Assembly (NCBI RefSeq): GCF_000022205.1
Contig: NC_012029.1
Span: 1,550,001-1,614,000, forward strand
Reading direction: 5' to 3'
DNA from: Halorubrum lacusprofundi ATCC 49239
GTDB taxonomy: Archaea; Halobacteriota; Halobacteria; Halobacteriales; Haloferacaceae
DNA length: 64,000 bases
Shown here: positions 43,581-52,551 of the stretch, piece after piece
Layout of the letters: every line of letters begins with the position of its first letter
Position numbering within the stretch: position 1 is the first letter of the stretch
Notes under the pieces: model-generated
What the model was told of the DNA's origin: nothing
Seen by the model: the letters and a program-made list of their open reading frames with translations, nothing else
Databases searched by the model: none
Made by a program: the position numbers and the translations under genes

Positions 43581-43608
43581 GGCCTCGGGCACGGCCGTGC
43601 CCGAGGCC
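43581..43608. repeat. 28-bp perfect palindrome
   Basis: GGCCTCGGGCACGG followed directly by its exact reverse complement (14+14, no loop). It lies between the Rdx-like gene and the insertion-sequence remnant and may be a hairpin terminator-like or recombination relic of the lost transposon. Confidence 0.85.
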
Positions 43609-43627
43609 ACAGTCCTTGACCGCAGCG

Positions 43628-43768
43628 TTCGCTGGAGGCGAACACATCGTACCCCAGCAGGAACTCGAAGGACAGGTATTCAAACAGCGGTATTGTCTCG
43701 GTTGCCGCGACGTTCAGGAAATTGTCGACCGAAACTGCATCTTGTAGGGCTTGGTTTTTGCTGGACAT
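43628..43768 (-). pseudogene. N-terminal remnant of an IS5-like haloarchaeal transposase
   Basis: Reading the minus strand from ATG 43768 gives MSSKNQALQDAVSVDNFLNV, then ATETIPLFEYLSFEFLLGYD and VFASSE. This resembles, from memory, the start of haloarchaeal ISH/IS5-family transposases (about 47 residues). After that the frame turns into GC-rich nonsense ending in the 28-bp palindrome, so most of the transposase is gone. Its presence explains the drop in GC between 43425 and 43900. The rest of that gap has no gene; short repeats GTGTCATA occur near 43445-43470. Confidence 0.7.
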
Positions 43769-43904
43769 TATTCCCAGGTACACGAGCTCGTACGTGATGC
43801 TTCGTATGGAACGCTCGTAGAGAGAAGCCCTGCGACTCGTTAGAGGATCTCTACCCCGGGTTATCAACTGTATTATCAAAAAAACCCATCCGATATGCTT
43901 CGAT

Positions 43905-46900
43905 ATGCAGACCGGTACTGAAGATGACGGTATTGAACAAGTAGATGGGGAAAATTCGGTGAATCGGCGGACGTTCGTGCAAGGGGTGGGGATGCTACCG
44001 CTCTCCACGTCGCTTCTCGACAATGAGGAGGCTCGACAGCAGTTAGATCTTGGGAATAGCGCGCACGGTAGCGGGCGCACTCGGCGGTTCACGATTCACG
44101 CTATCGAGGTCGACATCGTCTACAATCGATTCGGGCTCCACCAGCCCAACGGTGTGATGTACGTGCTGGACGAGAACCTCGACGCAGTGCGCGAGGCGTC
44201 CGGCGAAACACCCGACGACGCCTTCTCGCTGGTCGAAAACGAGACAGCGAGCGCGGAACAGCGTGGCAATCCGAACGAAGACGACGGCGAGGTCGACACC
44301 TCGCTCATCGAGCCGCTGGTCATTCGGGCGAACGAAGGCGACACGATCCAGATCAGGTTCGTCAATCACCTCGACCGGCAGGCGTCAATCCACCAGACCG
44401 CCCTGCCGTACAACGTCCAGACATCCGACGGTATGGCCGTCGGGCTCAACCCCGACACGACTGCAAAACCGGGGGGAACGGTCCAGTACCGCTGGGAGGC
44501 CACACATACGGGCACCCACTTCTTTTACGACGGGGCGAATCAGGCGGTCGACAGTGCCAACGAGCCGCCAGAGGAGGCGAACCTGCTATCCCGGGGACTG
44601 TTCGGGGCTATCGCGGTCGAACCGCCGGGAGCGACGTGGAGCGACCCTGAGACCGGCGGCGAACTCCACAGTGGTACCAAGGCCGTCATCGACGACCCGA
44701 ACGGACTCGGAACGACGTATCGCGAGTTCGTTCCCTTCTATCACACGCCTGAGGGAATAGAACCCGAAGTACAGTGGCCGAGCACTGGAGAGGAACAGAC
44801 GATTCACGCCATCAACTACCGGGCCGACCCTCTGGGACAGCGCGACGACGAGTTCTACAACTCGTGGACGAACGGGGACCCAGGTGGCGGCGACAACGTC
44901 TTCCCGGCGTATAAGGGCGATCCCATCAAGTACACATTCGTCGGAGCCTCTCTGGAAGAGAATCACGTCCACCACCTACACCAGCATCGCTGGAAGGAAG
45001 TACCGCGCACGGCAGCCGACACCATCGATTCACAGACCATCGGTCTCGGTGATACCTTCGACGCCTATCTCGTCGCCGGACACGGTCCCCAGACGAATCG
45101 GCCAGGCCTGAGCTTCTCCGAGGCCTTCGAGGTCGGGGCCGGCTATAACCACGGGTCGGCTGGTGACGTACTCTTCCACTGTCACCTTTTCCCCCATTAC
45201 GCCGAAGGGATGTGGGCTATCATGCGTATACTCGACAAGGTGCAACCGGGCCTCCAGCCGCTGGCGAACTCCAGCGGACTCATCCAAGAGGGATCCGACG
45301 CACCCGGGTATCCCGAGCTCGTCGCCGACGCGATAAAGGAGGTCGAAGGCGTCGACGACCCGATAGGACATCTGGCTCCGAAGCCGCCGCTCTCGTCGGT
45401 AAACAACCCGCGCGAACCGACCGACGTGGAGCGCCAAGCGTTCGGTGACGACATCGTCCCCGGAGCACCGTACGCAGATCCCTGCACCGACCCCGAGCCG
45501 GAACGGATTCTCGAATACACCATCGCGGTGATGAAGCCCGGGAATCCCAACGGTATCGTCTACAACGACGTCGGGGACCACGACCCTGAGGGTCTGGCGT
45601 ACGTTCTCGATCGGGTCAGGGTCAAAGCTCCTGACGGTACCGTGCAGAAAGATGTCGACGTTGACGACGCGGAATTGCTCCGAGAAGGCAAATTGAATCC
45701 AGAACCGTTGTTCATCCGCGCCAACGTCGGCGACTGTGTGGAGGTCCGCCTTCAGAACGAACTCGTCGAGGAGGAGTTCCATACTTCCGTCCATCCGCAC
45801 TTCGTCGGCTTCGATCAGTTAGGTTCCGAATCGGTCACGACGGGCTTCAACTACGAGCAGTCAACCGACCCCGGCGATACGATGCAGTACCGCTGGTACG
45901 CGGACGAGGAGGGTGCGATCTTCTTCCACGACCACATCGTCGGCGTTTCAGAGGGTATGCACGGGCTGTTTTGTGGCCTCCTCGTCGAGCCCGAGAGGTC
46001 GGAGTGGACCGACCCATACTCGGGAGAGCGCATCTTCAGCGGCGCCCAGGCCGTCATCGACCCGCCCGAGGCTGACGCCTTCCGTGAGCAGGCGCTTCAC
46101 TACCATGACTTCGCCCAGTTGAGAGACCCGGATACCGGTGAGTTCGTCAATCCCGATCGCGAGCACAACCAGAACGCCGGGACAAACGCCATCAACTACC
46201 GGAATTCGCCGTTCTACCACCGCGACGACGAAGACCCAGCTTACGTCCACAGTTCGCAGGTCCACGGCGACCCCGAGACGCCGATCCTCGAGGCCTACGA
46301 GGGCGACAAGATCCGGTTCCGGCTCTTCCAGGGGTCCTGGGAGGAACAGCACAACTTCGATCTCAGCGGCCTCCGGTTCGACCCGGAAGGGTTCGCCGAT
46401 CAGGACATGGTCTCGCAGGTCATCGGTACGTCCGAGGCGTTCACATTCACGGTCCGACCCGAAGAGAGCCAGCAGGACTTCAAGCACATCACGAATCCCG
46501 ACGACCTGCCGGTCCGCGATTACCGCTACGGCTCGAACGTGATCGACGACATGTGGACGGGGATGTGGGGGCTGTCGCGTATCTGGGGGGCCGAGGTCAA
46601 CCACCTCCAAACACTCCCCGGCCAGGCCGCGCCGAGCGAGTCCATCGCCGAGGCCCAACTCGAGGCGATGGGTCATCCGGCACCCTTCTCCAACTTCGAC
46701 TGGACCGAGGAAGGCCAGCGAGCGAAACTCCGCTATGCAGAGGGCGAGGACCTGACGCGGCCACCGGACAAGGACGCCCGGCAGAACGGCAACGTCGGGG
46801 AGATCCCACCACAGGCACCTGACCCGGGCGACCCGTGCCCAGACGATGCCCCGGTGCGGTCGTTCGACGTGACGGCGTTCCAGGTCGACATCCCGTACAA

Positions 46901-48482
46901 CGACTACGGTGACCACGACGAACACGGCGTCGTCTTCGCACTCGACCGCTACGTCGACGAGATCAAGAACGGCGACCGACCGGTCGAACCCCTGACGCTC
47001 CACGCGAACAAGGGTGACTGTATCGAGATCAATCTTACGAACAACCTGCCCAGCGGCCTCGACAACGACCACGCCCACCCAAAGATGCGTATCTCCCAGG
47101 AGTGGGACCGGTCGGATCGGATCTCGCTCCATCCGGTGCAGGTAATCAACGACGTGAACGGATCCAACGGGTCGACGGTCGGGTTCAACTACGACACGAC
47201 CGTCGATCGTGGCGAGACGATTACCTACCGCTGGTACGCTGACGTCGAGGTAGGGACCTCACTCCTATGGGACATGGCGGACGTTCGCAGCACCCGTCAT
47301 CACGGCGCCTTCGGTCAGCTGGTTATCGAGCCACAGGATTCGGTGACGCTCGATAACCGAACTGGCGAAGTCAGCGTCACGAGTGTGGCATCGATGATCA
47401 AGACGGGGAACGGAGACCCCGACTTCCGCGAGAACGCATTGATATTCGCGGACGGACAGTTCGTATTGAATCGAGACGACCCTACGGACTGCGTCGTCCC
47501 GCCCGGACCCGACATCGAGAACCCGAACGATCCCTGCAACCAGCTCGGTGACAGCGAAGACCAGGGGTACGGCGGCATCAACTACCGCTCGGAACCGTTC
47601 TCGCGCCGTTTCGAACAGAACGACGCCCAACATCTCGTATACAGTTCGCGGGTTCACGGCGATCCCAACACGCCAATCTGGAAGGCAGCCACCGACGACC
47701 CCGTCAAGTTCCGGGTGGCCTCGGGGGCTGATAAGGCCCGGGCGGTCGCGTTCCACCTCGCCGAACATCAGTGGCAGCGCTACCAGGGCGTAAACGAGTC
47801 ACCCGTTATCGGCGTCGACGGGCAACTCAGCCCTGGGAAGGCCCAGACGTTCGACCTGCTCGGTGGGGCTGGCGGGCTGACGGGCGGTAGCGGGAGCGGT
47901 GACTACATCTACCAGGAGACGAAGCAGCGCCGCCGGCTCGAAGCGGGGCTGTGGGGCATCTTCCGGGTCCGTCGACAGCCGGATCGGTTTCCCGACGAGG
48001 CTATCCAACCGCTGCCTGACAGAGCGGGCGCTGTTCCGCTCGCTGGGCGACCCGGATACGTCGTCCGGACGGGAGACGTGACGGGAAACGGCCAGCGGGA
48101 TGTCGTCATCGGCGTCACTGGAAGCGATATCGGTGCTACGCAGGCTGGTGCCGTGTACGTATTCACGGACACGAACCCGAGCCAGGTCACCGACCTCTCG
48201 GCCGCCGACCTCCAGGTGCCGAGTGAGACCGTTGGAGAGCAGGCTGGCACCGACATCCGTCTTGTTTCGAGGGAGGGCAGTACCCAGAATATCGTCGTGG
48301 GTACCGCTAGCGGCGACCAACGGGTTATCGAGGGCGGGCAGCCGTTGCTCGACCTCATCGAATCTCCGCCACCGTCGGAAGTAGCCGAGTTCGTCCGAGG
48401 AACGACCAACACGAGAGTGCTGTCGATCGTTCCGTTCGAAATGGCGTCGACGCCGATGGACGGAAACGGTAACAGGAACTGA
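43905..48482 (+). CDS. Giant MnxG-like multicopper oxidase with FG-GAP-like C-terminus
   Basis: A 1525-residue exported multicopper oxidase. A Tat-type signal NRRTFVQGVGMLPLS lies at about residues 20-34. Three cupredoxin units follow, starting near 60, 535 and 983, the last two opening with the related IVYNDVGDHDPEGLAYVLDR and IPYNDYGDHDEHGVVFALDR. Unit 1 carries HVHHLHQHRW (about 354) and the complete type 1/type 3 copper motif FHCHLFPHYAEGMW (about 424). Unit 2 has HPHF and FFHDHIVGVSEGMHG, and unit 3 a partial set (AFHLAEHQW). From about 1385, DVTGNGQRDVVIGVTGSD resembles an FG-GAP/integrin calcium loop. Architecture resembles MnxG-type manganese oxidases. Codon use is less GC-biased than neighbours and an IS remnant lies upstream, suggesting acquisition. 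Confidence 0.88.
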   Translation: MQTGTEDDGIEQVDGENSVNRRTFVQGVGMLPLSTSLLDNEEARQQLDLGNSAHGSGRTRRFTIHAIEVDIVYNRFGLHQPNGVMYVLDENLDAVREASGETPDDAFSLVENETASAEQRGNPNEDDGEVDTSLIEPLVIRANEGDTIQIRFVNHLDRQASIHQTALPYNVQTSDGMAVGLNPDTTAKPGGTVQYRWEATHTGTHFFYDGANQAVDSANEPPEEANLLSRGLFGAIAVEPPGATWSDPETGGELHSGTKAVIDDPNGLGTTYREFVPFYHTPEGIEPEVQWPSTGEEQTIHAINYRADPLGQRDDEFYNSWTNGDPGGGDNVFPAYKGDPIKYTFVGASLEENHVHHLHQHRWKEVPRTAADTIDSQTIGLGDTFDAYLVAGHGPQTNRPGLSFSEAFEVGAGYNHGSAGDVLFHCHLFPHYAEGMWAIMRILDKVQPGLQPLANSSGLIQEGSDAPGYPELVADAIKEVEGVDDPIGHLAPKPPLSSVNNPREPTDVERQAFGDDIVPGAPYADPCTDPEPERILEYTIAVMKPGNPNGIVYNDVGDHDPEGLAYVLDRVRVKAPDGTVQKDVDVDDAELLREGKLNPEPLFIRANVGDCVEVRLQNELVEEEFHTSVHPHFVGFDQLGSESVTTGFNYEQSTDPGDTMQYRWYADEEGAIFFHDHIVGVSEGMHGLFCGLLVEPERSEWTDPYSGERIFSGAQAVIDPPEADAFREQALHYHDFAQLRDPDTGEFVNPDREHNQNAGTNAINYRNSPFYHRDDEDPAYVHSSQVHGDPETPILEAYEGDKIRFRLFQGSWEEQHNFDLSGLRFDPEGFADQDMVSQVIGTSEAFTFTVRPEESQQDFKHITNPDDLPVRDYRYGSNVIDDMWTGMWGLSRIWGAEVNHLQTLPGQAAPSESIAEAQLEAMGHPAPFSNFDWTEEGQRAKLRYAEGEDLTRPPDKDARQNGNVGEIPPQAPDPGDPCPDDAPVRSFDVTAFQVDIPYNDYGDHDEHGVVFALDRYVDEIKNGDRPVEPLTLHANKGDCIEINLTNNLPSGLDNDHAHPKMRISQEWDRSDRISLHPVQVINDVNGSNGSTVGFNYDTTVDRGETITYRWYADVEVGTSLLWDMADVRSTRHHGAFGQLVIEPQDSVTLDNRTGEVSVTSVASMIKTGNGDPDFRENALIFADGQFVLNRDDPTDCVVPPGPDIENPNDPCNQLGDSEDQGYGGINYRSEPFSRRFEQNDAQHLVYSSRVHGDPNTPIWKAATDDPVKFRVASGADKARAVAFHLAEHQWQRYQGVNESPVIGVDGQLSPGKAQTFDLLGGAGGLTGGSGSGDYIYQETKQRRRLEAGLWGIFRVRRQPDRFPDEAIQPLPDRAGAVPLAGRPGYVVRTGDVTGNGQRDVVIGVTGSDIGATQAGAVYVFTDTNPSQVTDLSAADLQVPSETVGEQAGTDIRLVSREGSTQNIVVGTASGDQRVIEGGQPLLDLIESPPPSEVAEFVRGTTNTRVLSIVPFEMASTPMDGNGNRN

Positions 48483-48499
48483 ACCCGTACGGACGGGTC

Positions 48500-49330
48500 T
48501 TACTCGCCCTGCGCTGCTGCGTGCGACTGCACGAACTCCCGGAGAAGTTTGCCCGCTAGCGCCGCCGCCTGCCCGTCGTCGCGGTCGTTCACCTCGACCA
48601 CGTCGAACCCGTCGGCGGCGGGTGCGACCGCGCGAACGAGGTCGCGAGCCTCTCGCGGGGCGAGTCCGAACGGCTCCATCGTCCCTGTCCCCGGTGCGAA
48701 TCCGGGGTCGAGGCCGTCGATGTCGACCGAGCAGTACACCGACTCCTTTTCAAACGTGTCCGCGTCGATGCCGTCGATCCACTGCCCGGCATCTTCGGGG
48801 GGAACGACCGTCACGTCGGCGTCGGCGGCGCGGTCCCACTCCGCCTCGGAGCCGGTGCGCGCGCCGACGATCACCGCGCGGTCGACGCCGAGGTCGTCGA
48901 GGGCGCGCCGAGTGACGCAGGCGTGGCTCAGTGGGTTCCCGTCGTAGGCGTCGCGCAGGTCGAGGTGGGCGTCGCAGACGACGAGCGTGTCGGGGCCGAC
49001 CGCTTCGACGCCGGCGTGCGTGACGGTGTGCTCGCCGCCGACGAGGAGGGGGACGGCGTCGTCGTAGGTGACGCTTCGCAGTTCGGCAGCGAGGTGGTCA
49101 AGATATTCTTTTACGTCGTCCCACGACCGCACGTCGCCGGCGTCGCAGACGCCGAGCGCGGAGAAGTCGCTGTCCGTTCTGCGGTCGTAGTCGTCGTAGG
49201 TCTCGGCGAAGCGCCGGATCCGGTCCGGTCCGAATCGGGTGCCCGGCTGAAAAGTGGTCGTGGCGTCTAAGGGAGCGCCGACGACCACGTAGGAAGCAGC
49301 GTCGCGGTCTGTCGTCGCTCCGGGGAACAT
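48500..49330 (-). CDS. speB: Agmatinase/ureohydrolase family protein
   Basis: A 276-residue dinuclear manganese ureohydrolase. VVVGAPLDATTTFQPGTRFGPDRIR is the family opening. Metal ligands lie in LLVGGEHTVTHAG, VVCDAHLDLRDAYDG (DAHxD) and CSVDIDGLDPGFAPGTGTMEPFGL (DxDxxDP). It hydrolyses agmatine to putrescine and urea, or a guanidino-intermediate of hypusine formation. It is 9 bases downstream of the eIF5A gene; in Haloferax an agmatinase-like gene beside eIF5A has been linked to hypusination (from memory). Start ATG 49330. Confidence 0.93.
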   Translation of the reverse strand: MFPGATTDRDAASYVVVGAPLDATTTFQPGTRFGPDRIRRFAETYDDYDRRTDSDFSALGVCDAGDVRSWDDVKEYLDHLAAELRSVTYDDAVPLLVGGEHTVTHAGVEAVGPDTLVVCDAHLDLRDAYDGNPLSHACVTRRALDDLGVDRAVIVGARTGSEAEWDRAADADVTVVPPEDAGQWIDGIDADTFEKESVYCSVDIDGLDPGFAPGTGTMEPFGLAPREARDLVRAVAPAADGFDVVEVNDRDDGQAAALAGKLLREFVQSHAAAQGE

Positions 49331-49339
49331 CGGCCTCGA

Positions 49340-49717
49340 TTACCCGACGACCTTGCGCTGGCCCTCGTATTCCAGGTACTCGATGTTGTCGTCGGAGGTG
49401 AAGTCCTCACCTTCGGGGATACGCATGGTGAACGTCTCGTAGGTGTCAAGATCCATGACCTGCGCGTCGTCGCCGGAGACGGAGACGACCTGACCCTGCT
49501 TCCGCTGGATGATCGGGACCCAAACCTTCGCGTCGACCGGCTGCGAGAGCGAGCGCTTCTTCTCGTCGAAGACACCCTTGCCCTCGACGCGCGCCTTGGC
49601 GCTCCCGTGTTTTCCGGGTTTTGCTGTGCTGTAGTGGTTGATCTTGCAGGGAGAGCTGTCCATCATGACGTAACTGCCCTCCTGTAGTTCGCGAACCTGC
49701 TTCTGCTCTCGCGGCAT
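49340..49717 (-). CDS. eif5A: Translation factor eIF5A/aIF5A
   Basis: Relieves ribosome stalling at difficult peptide motifs. 125 residues: an N-terminal SH3-like domain with the hypusine loop [20 protein letters not shown], the modified lysine being residue 36, and a C-terminal OB-fold ([21 protein letters not shown]). Start [20 protein letters not shown] is canonical. It is followed closely by the agmatinase gene, and a six-copy 14-bp repeat precedes it. Assignment certain. Confidence 0.98.
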   Translation of the reverse strand: MPREQKQVRELQEGSYVMMDSSPCKINHYSTAKPGKHGSAKARVEGKGVFDEKKRSLSQPVDAKVWVPIIQRKQGQVVSVSGDDAQVMDLDTYETFTMRIPEGEDFTSDDNIEYLEYEGQRKVVG

Positions 49718-49775
49718 GCCCGCTACTTCCGGAGGCGCGGGTATAAACGGTTTGGAACGCCGTCGCGGAGGCTGG

Positions 49776-49859
49776 GATCGACAGGCCGAGATCGACAGGC
49801 CAAGATCGACAGGACGGGATCGACAGGCCGAGATCGGTAGGCGGGAATCGACCGATCGG
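49776..49859. repeat. Six 14-bp tandem units upstream of eIF5A
   Basis: GATCGACAGGCCGA-type 14-bp units start at 49776, 49790, 49804, 49818, 49832 and 49846; the last two are degenerate. The 84-bp array fills the gap between the eIF5A gene start (49717) and the stop of the next gene upstream (49868). A TATAAACGG string at 49742, 25 bases before the eIF5A ATG, is the likely promoter, so the array is just upstream of it. Confidence 0.85.
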
Positions 49860-49867
49860 CGAGCCGA

Positions 49868-50149
49868 TTAAGGGTCCATCTCGTCGACGTACTCCTCGCG
49901 CTTGTCGTCGTCAGCGTCCTCGTCCGGGGGAACGAACTGCCCGGTGAGGAGGTAGCTGGCGATGAAGAGGCCGATGAAGCCGACGCCGACCGCGGCGGTC
50001 GTCCGGACCACGAACGGGAAGTCGATCCACCAGAGCGCACGGTCGGCGATCATCATCACGACAACCGCGACGAACAGCGCCTTCTGCTCGTCGGTCGGGT
50101 CGCGAATGAAGCCGACCACGTCGTCTTTGATATCACTGAAAAACCCCAT
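49868..50149 (-). CDS. Small two-helix membrane protein, haloarchaeal type
   Basis: A 93-residue protein from ATG 50149, two bases after the aminotransferase stop, so co-transcribed and probably coupled. MGFFSDIKDDVVGFIRDPTDEQKALFV leads into two membrane helices (about 25-45 and 50-75), and the tail is acidic. Small proteins of this shape are common in haloarchaea and are of unknown function. Confidence 0.78.
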   Translation of the reverse strand: MGFFSDIKDDVVGFIRDPTDEQKALFVAVVVMMIADRALWWIDFPFVVRTTAAVGVGFIGLFIASYLLTGQFVPPDEDADDDKREEYVDEMDP

Positions 50150-50151
50150 TT

Positions 50152-51300
50152 TTAAGCACCTCCTTCCGCGTCGACCTCGCTCGCGCTCTCTCCCTCGATG
50201 ACGCGACTCACCCGCTGCAGGCCCTCCTCCAACTCTGCGGTCGGGAGCCCGAACCCGATCCGGAAGCGGTCCGGGAAGCCGAACAGCCCGCCGGGCGCGA
50301 GCACGACGCTCTCCGTCTCGACGACGGCCCGGCAGAACGCCTCGGCGTCGTCGAACCCATCGGGCACCGTGACGAACCCGTTGACGCCGACCGGGTCGTA
50401 CCAGTCGAGGTCGTGGCGATCGAGCCAGTCGGCGACGATAGCGCGGTTCGTTTCCGCCAGCTCGCGGTTCTCCTCTAAGATGCGCGGCTCGCGCCGACCG
50501 AGGGCCTGCTTCGCGACGTGCTGGCCGAACAGGCTCGGCGAGATGGTGGTGTAGTCCTTCCACCGCCGCGCGCGCTCGACGACCGCCTCGGGGCCGGCGA
50601 TCCAGCCGAATCGGAGCCCGGCGAGCCCGTACGCTTTGGTGAGACTCGTCGTCGAAATTCCGTGGGCCCCGAAGCTCGCGACCGGCGGCTGCGGCTCCTC
50701 GGCGAGCAGGCGGTACACCTCGTCCGAGAGGAGGTACGCGTCGTGGTCGACGGCCACGTCGTAGACCGCCCGCATCGCCGCCTCGTCGTGGTACCGACCG
50801 GTGGGGTTGTTCGGGTTGTTCACGACGATCACGGCGGTGTCGTCGCGGGCGGCGTCGGCTATCGTGTCGGGGTCGAGCTCCCACTCCGGCGGCTCTAGTT
50901 CGACGCGGGTCACGTCGCCGAACGCCTCGGGGACCGCGTGGAGCGCTTGGTACGTGGGCGTGACGACGACGGCGTGGCTGCCGGAGCCGACCGTCGAGTC
51001 GGTCGACGAGTCGACTTCGAGTCCCTCGGCGTCCCCGAGCAGCGAGAGGAACGTAAGGAAGTTCGCCTCCTGCGTCCCGCAGGTGAACAGCACCTCGTCG
51101 GCGCTCCGGCCGTACCGCTTGCCGACCGAGTCACGGAAGTCGGGGTCGCCGTTCGTCGGGATGACGTAGTCGAGCCGGCCCGGATCGAGGTCGAACCGGC
51201 TCGCGTCCAGTGACCGGATCCCGCTTTCGGCCAACATGATGTCGGCCTCGTGTTCGTACTCGGCGAACCAGCGTTCGAGGCCGAACGGGTCGATGCGCAT
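50152..51300 (-). CDS. Class I/II PLP aminotransferase
   Basis: A 382-residue fold-type I aminotransferase. MRIDPFGLERWFAEYEHEADIMLAESGIRSLDASRFDLD is the N-terminal arm. YVIPTNGDPDFRDSV and FTCGTQEANFLTFLSLLGD form the substrate pocket. VVNNPNNPTGRY is the conserved Asn-Pro motif, LSDEVYRLL holds Asp and Tyr for PLP, and STTSLTKAYGLAGLRFGWIAG contains the Schiff-base Lys. RIGFGLP near the end has the carboxylate-binding Arg. Substrate unknown, possibly aspartate or an aromatic amino acid. Confidence 0.93.
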   Translation of the reverse strand: MRIDPFGLERWFAEYEHEADIMLAESGIRSLDASRFDLDPGRLDYVIPTNGDPDFRDSVGKRYGRSADEVLFTCGTQEANFLTFLSLLGDAEGLEVDSSTDSTVGSGSHAVVVTPTYQALHAVPEAFGDVTRVELEPPEWELDPDTIADAARDDTAVIVVNNPNNPTGRYHDEAAMRAVYDVAVDHDAYLLSDEVYRLLAEEPQPPVASFGAHGISTTSLTKAYGLAGLRFGWIAGPEAVVERARRWKDYTTISPSLFGQHVAKQALGRREPRILEENRELAETNRAIVADWLDRHDLDWYDPVGVNGFVTVPDGFDDAEAFCRAVVETESVVLAPGGLFGFPDRFRIGFGLPTAELEEGLQRVSRVIEGESASEVDAEGGA

Positions 51301-51453
51301 ACCGGACGTGGGAGTGGCGCGAGGTTATGTGCTGCGGTCCCTCGTGGCGGTCTCTGGAGAGGAGCGTCTCCGAAGTAGTGACGAGTACCGACGCCGAGAC
51401 GCCGCAGACACCGCCATCGCAACGATTTTTGCCGGCGGATGTGACCCCGAATC

Positions 51454-52479
51454 ATGATTCTCAACCGGCGGCGACTGCTGGCTACACTGCTCGTCGCGGT
51501 GGCCGCGCTCGCGGCGGTCGTGTTGGCGGAAGTGCTGCGAACCGTCGTCTTCGCGGTCACGGTCGCGTACGTCCTGTACCCGATCTGCCAGTGGCTCGTC
51601 GGACGAGGATTGTCCCGCCGGATCGCGTGCGTCGGCACCACCGTCATCGCCTTCGTTGCCGCCGCGATTCTCGTGGTTCCGTTGCTCTACGTGCTGTATC
51701 GGCGGCGGGCGGAGCTGATCGAGATCCTCGAGCAGATCCCCGATGTCGTCCCGATCAGCGTGGGTGGGTTCGAGCTGGTCATCGAGATGGTGCCGTACGT
51801 GGCGGCCGCCGAGGTGTGGGTTCGACAGGTCGCGCTCGCGCTCGCGGCGGCGGCGCCGCGGCTCGTACTCGAACTCGTCGTGTTCACGTTCCTCGTGTAC
51901 GGGCTCCTCTATCGACCGGGTTCGGTCGAAGCCGCCGTCTTCGGTGTGGTCCCGGCGGAGTACCACGACATCCCGACGCGGCTCCACGAGCGGACGCGAG
52001 AGACGCTGTACTCGATCTACGTCCTGCAGGCGGCGACGGCCGCGGGGACGTCCGTGCTCGCATTCGTGGTGTTTTGGGCCTTAGGGTACGGGTCACCGGT
52101 CTTGCTTGCCGTCATCGCCGGCGTCCTCCAGTTCATCCCCATTATCGGCCCGAGCGTGCTCGTCGTCGCACTGGCCGTGGGAGACCTCCTCGTCGAGGAG
52201 ACCGGGCGGGCGATTGCCGTGCTAGTACTCGGTCTCGTCCTCGTCTCCTTCGTCCCCGACGCGGTGATCCGGACGCAGCTCGCCGACTGGACCGGAAGGA
52301 TCTCTCCGGGACTGTACTTCGTCGGATTCGTCGGCGGTATCCTCACTCTCGGCGCGGTCGGACTCATCGTCGGTCCCCTCGTCGTGTCGCTGTTGCTCGA
52401 AGTGATCGACATGCTCTCCGAGCGCGACGTGCCGCCCGACCGGATCGGGAAAGAAGAGAGGGCGGAGTCGACGGACTGA
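51454..52479 (+). CDS. AI-2E family transporter-like membrane protein
   Basis: A 341-residue polytopic protein of the AI-2E (PerM/YdiK-like) family. Helices at about 10-30, 34-50, 65-88, 140-160, 190-220, 220-245, 250-285 and 290-320; PIIGPSVLVVALAV and GLYFVGFVGGILTLGAVGLIVGPLVVSLLLEV are the family hallmarks. Such proteins export small molecules or act as Na+(Li+)/H+ antiporters; the archaeal role is unknown. The C-terminus is short and acidic. Start ATG 51454. Confidence 0.9.
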   Translation: MILNRRRLLATLLVAVAALAAVVLAEVLRTVVFAVTVAYVLYPICQWLVGRGLSRRIACVGTTVIAFVAAAILVVPLLYVLYRRRAELIEILEQIPDVVPISVGGFELVIEMVPYVAAAEVWVRQVALALAAAAPRLVLELVVFTFLVYGLLYRPGSVEAAVFGVVPAEYHDIPTRLHERTRETLYSIYVLQAATAAGTSVLAFVVFWALGYGSPVLLAVIAGVLQFIPIIGPSVLVVALAVGDLLVEETGRAIAVLVLGLVLVSFVPDAVIRTQLADWTGRISPGLYFVGFVGGILTLGAVGLIVGPLVVSLLLEVIDMLSERDVPPDRIGKEERAESTD

Positions 52480-52551
52480 CCGCTCTCGTCGCCCGTTCCA
52501 CCCGATCCACCGGCACGGCTTTCCCCTGTCCGACCGTGCGTCGCGTATCCG

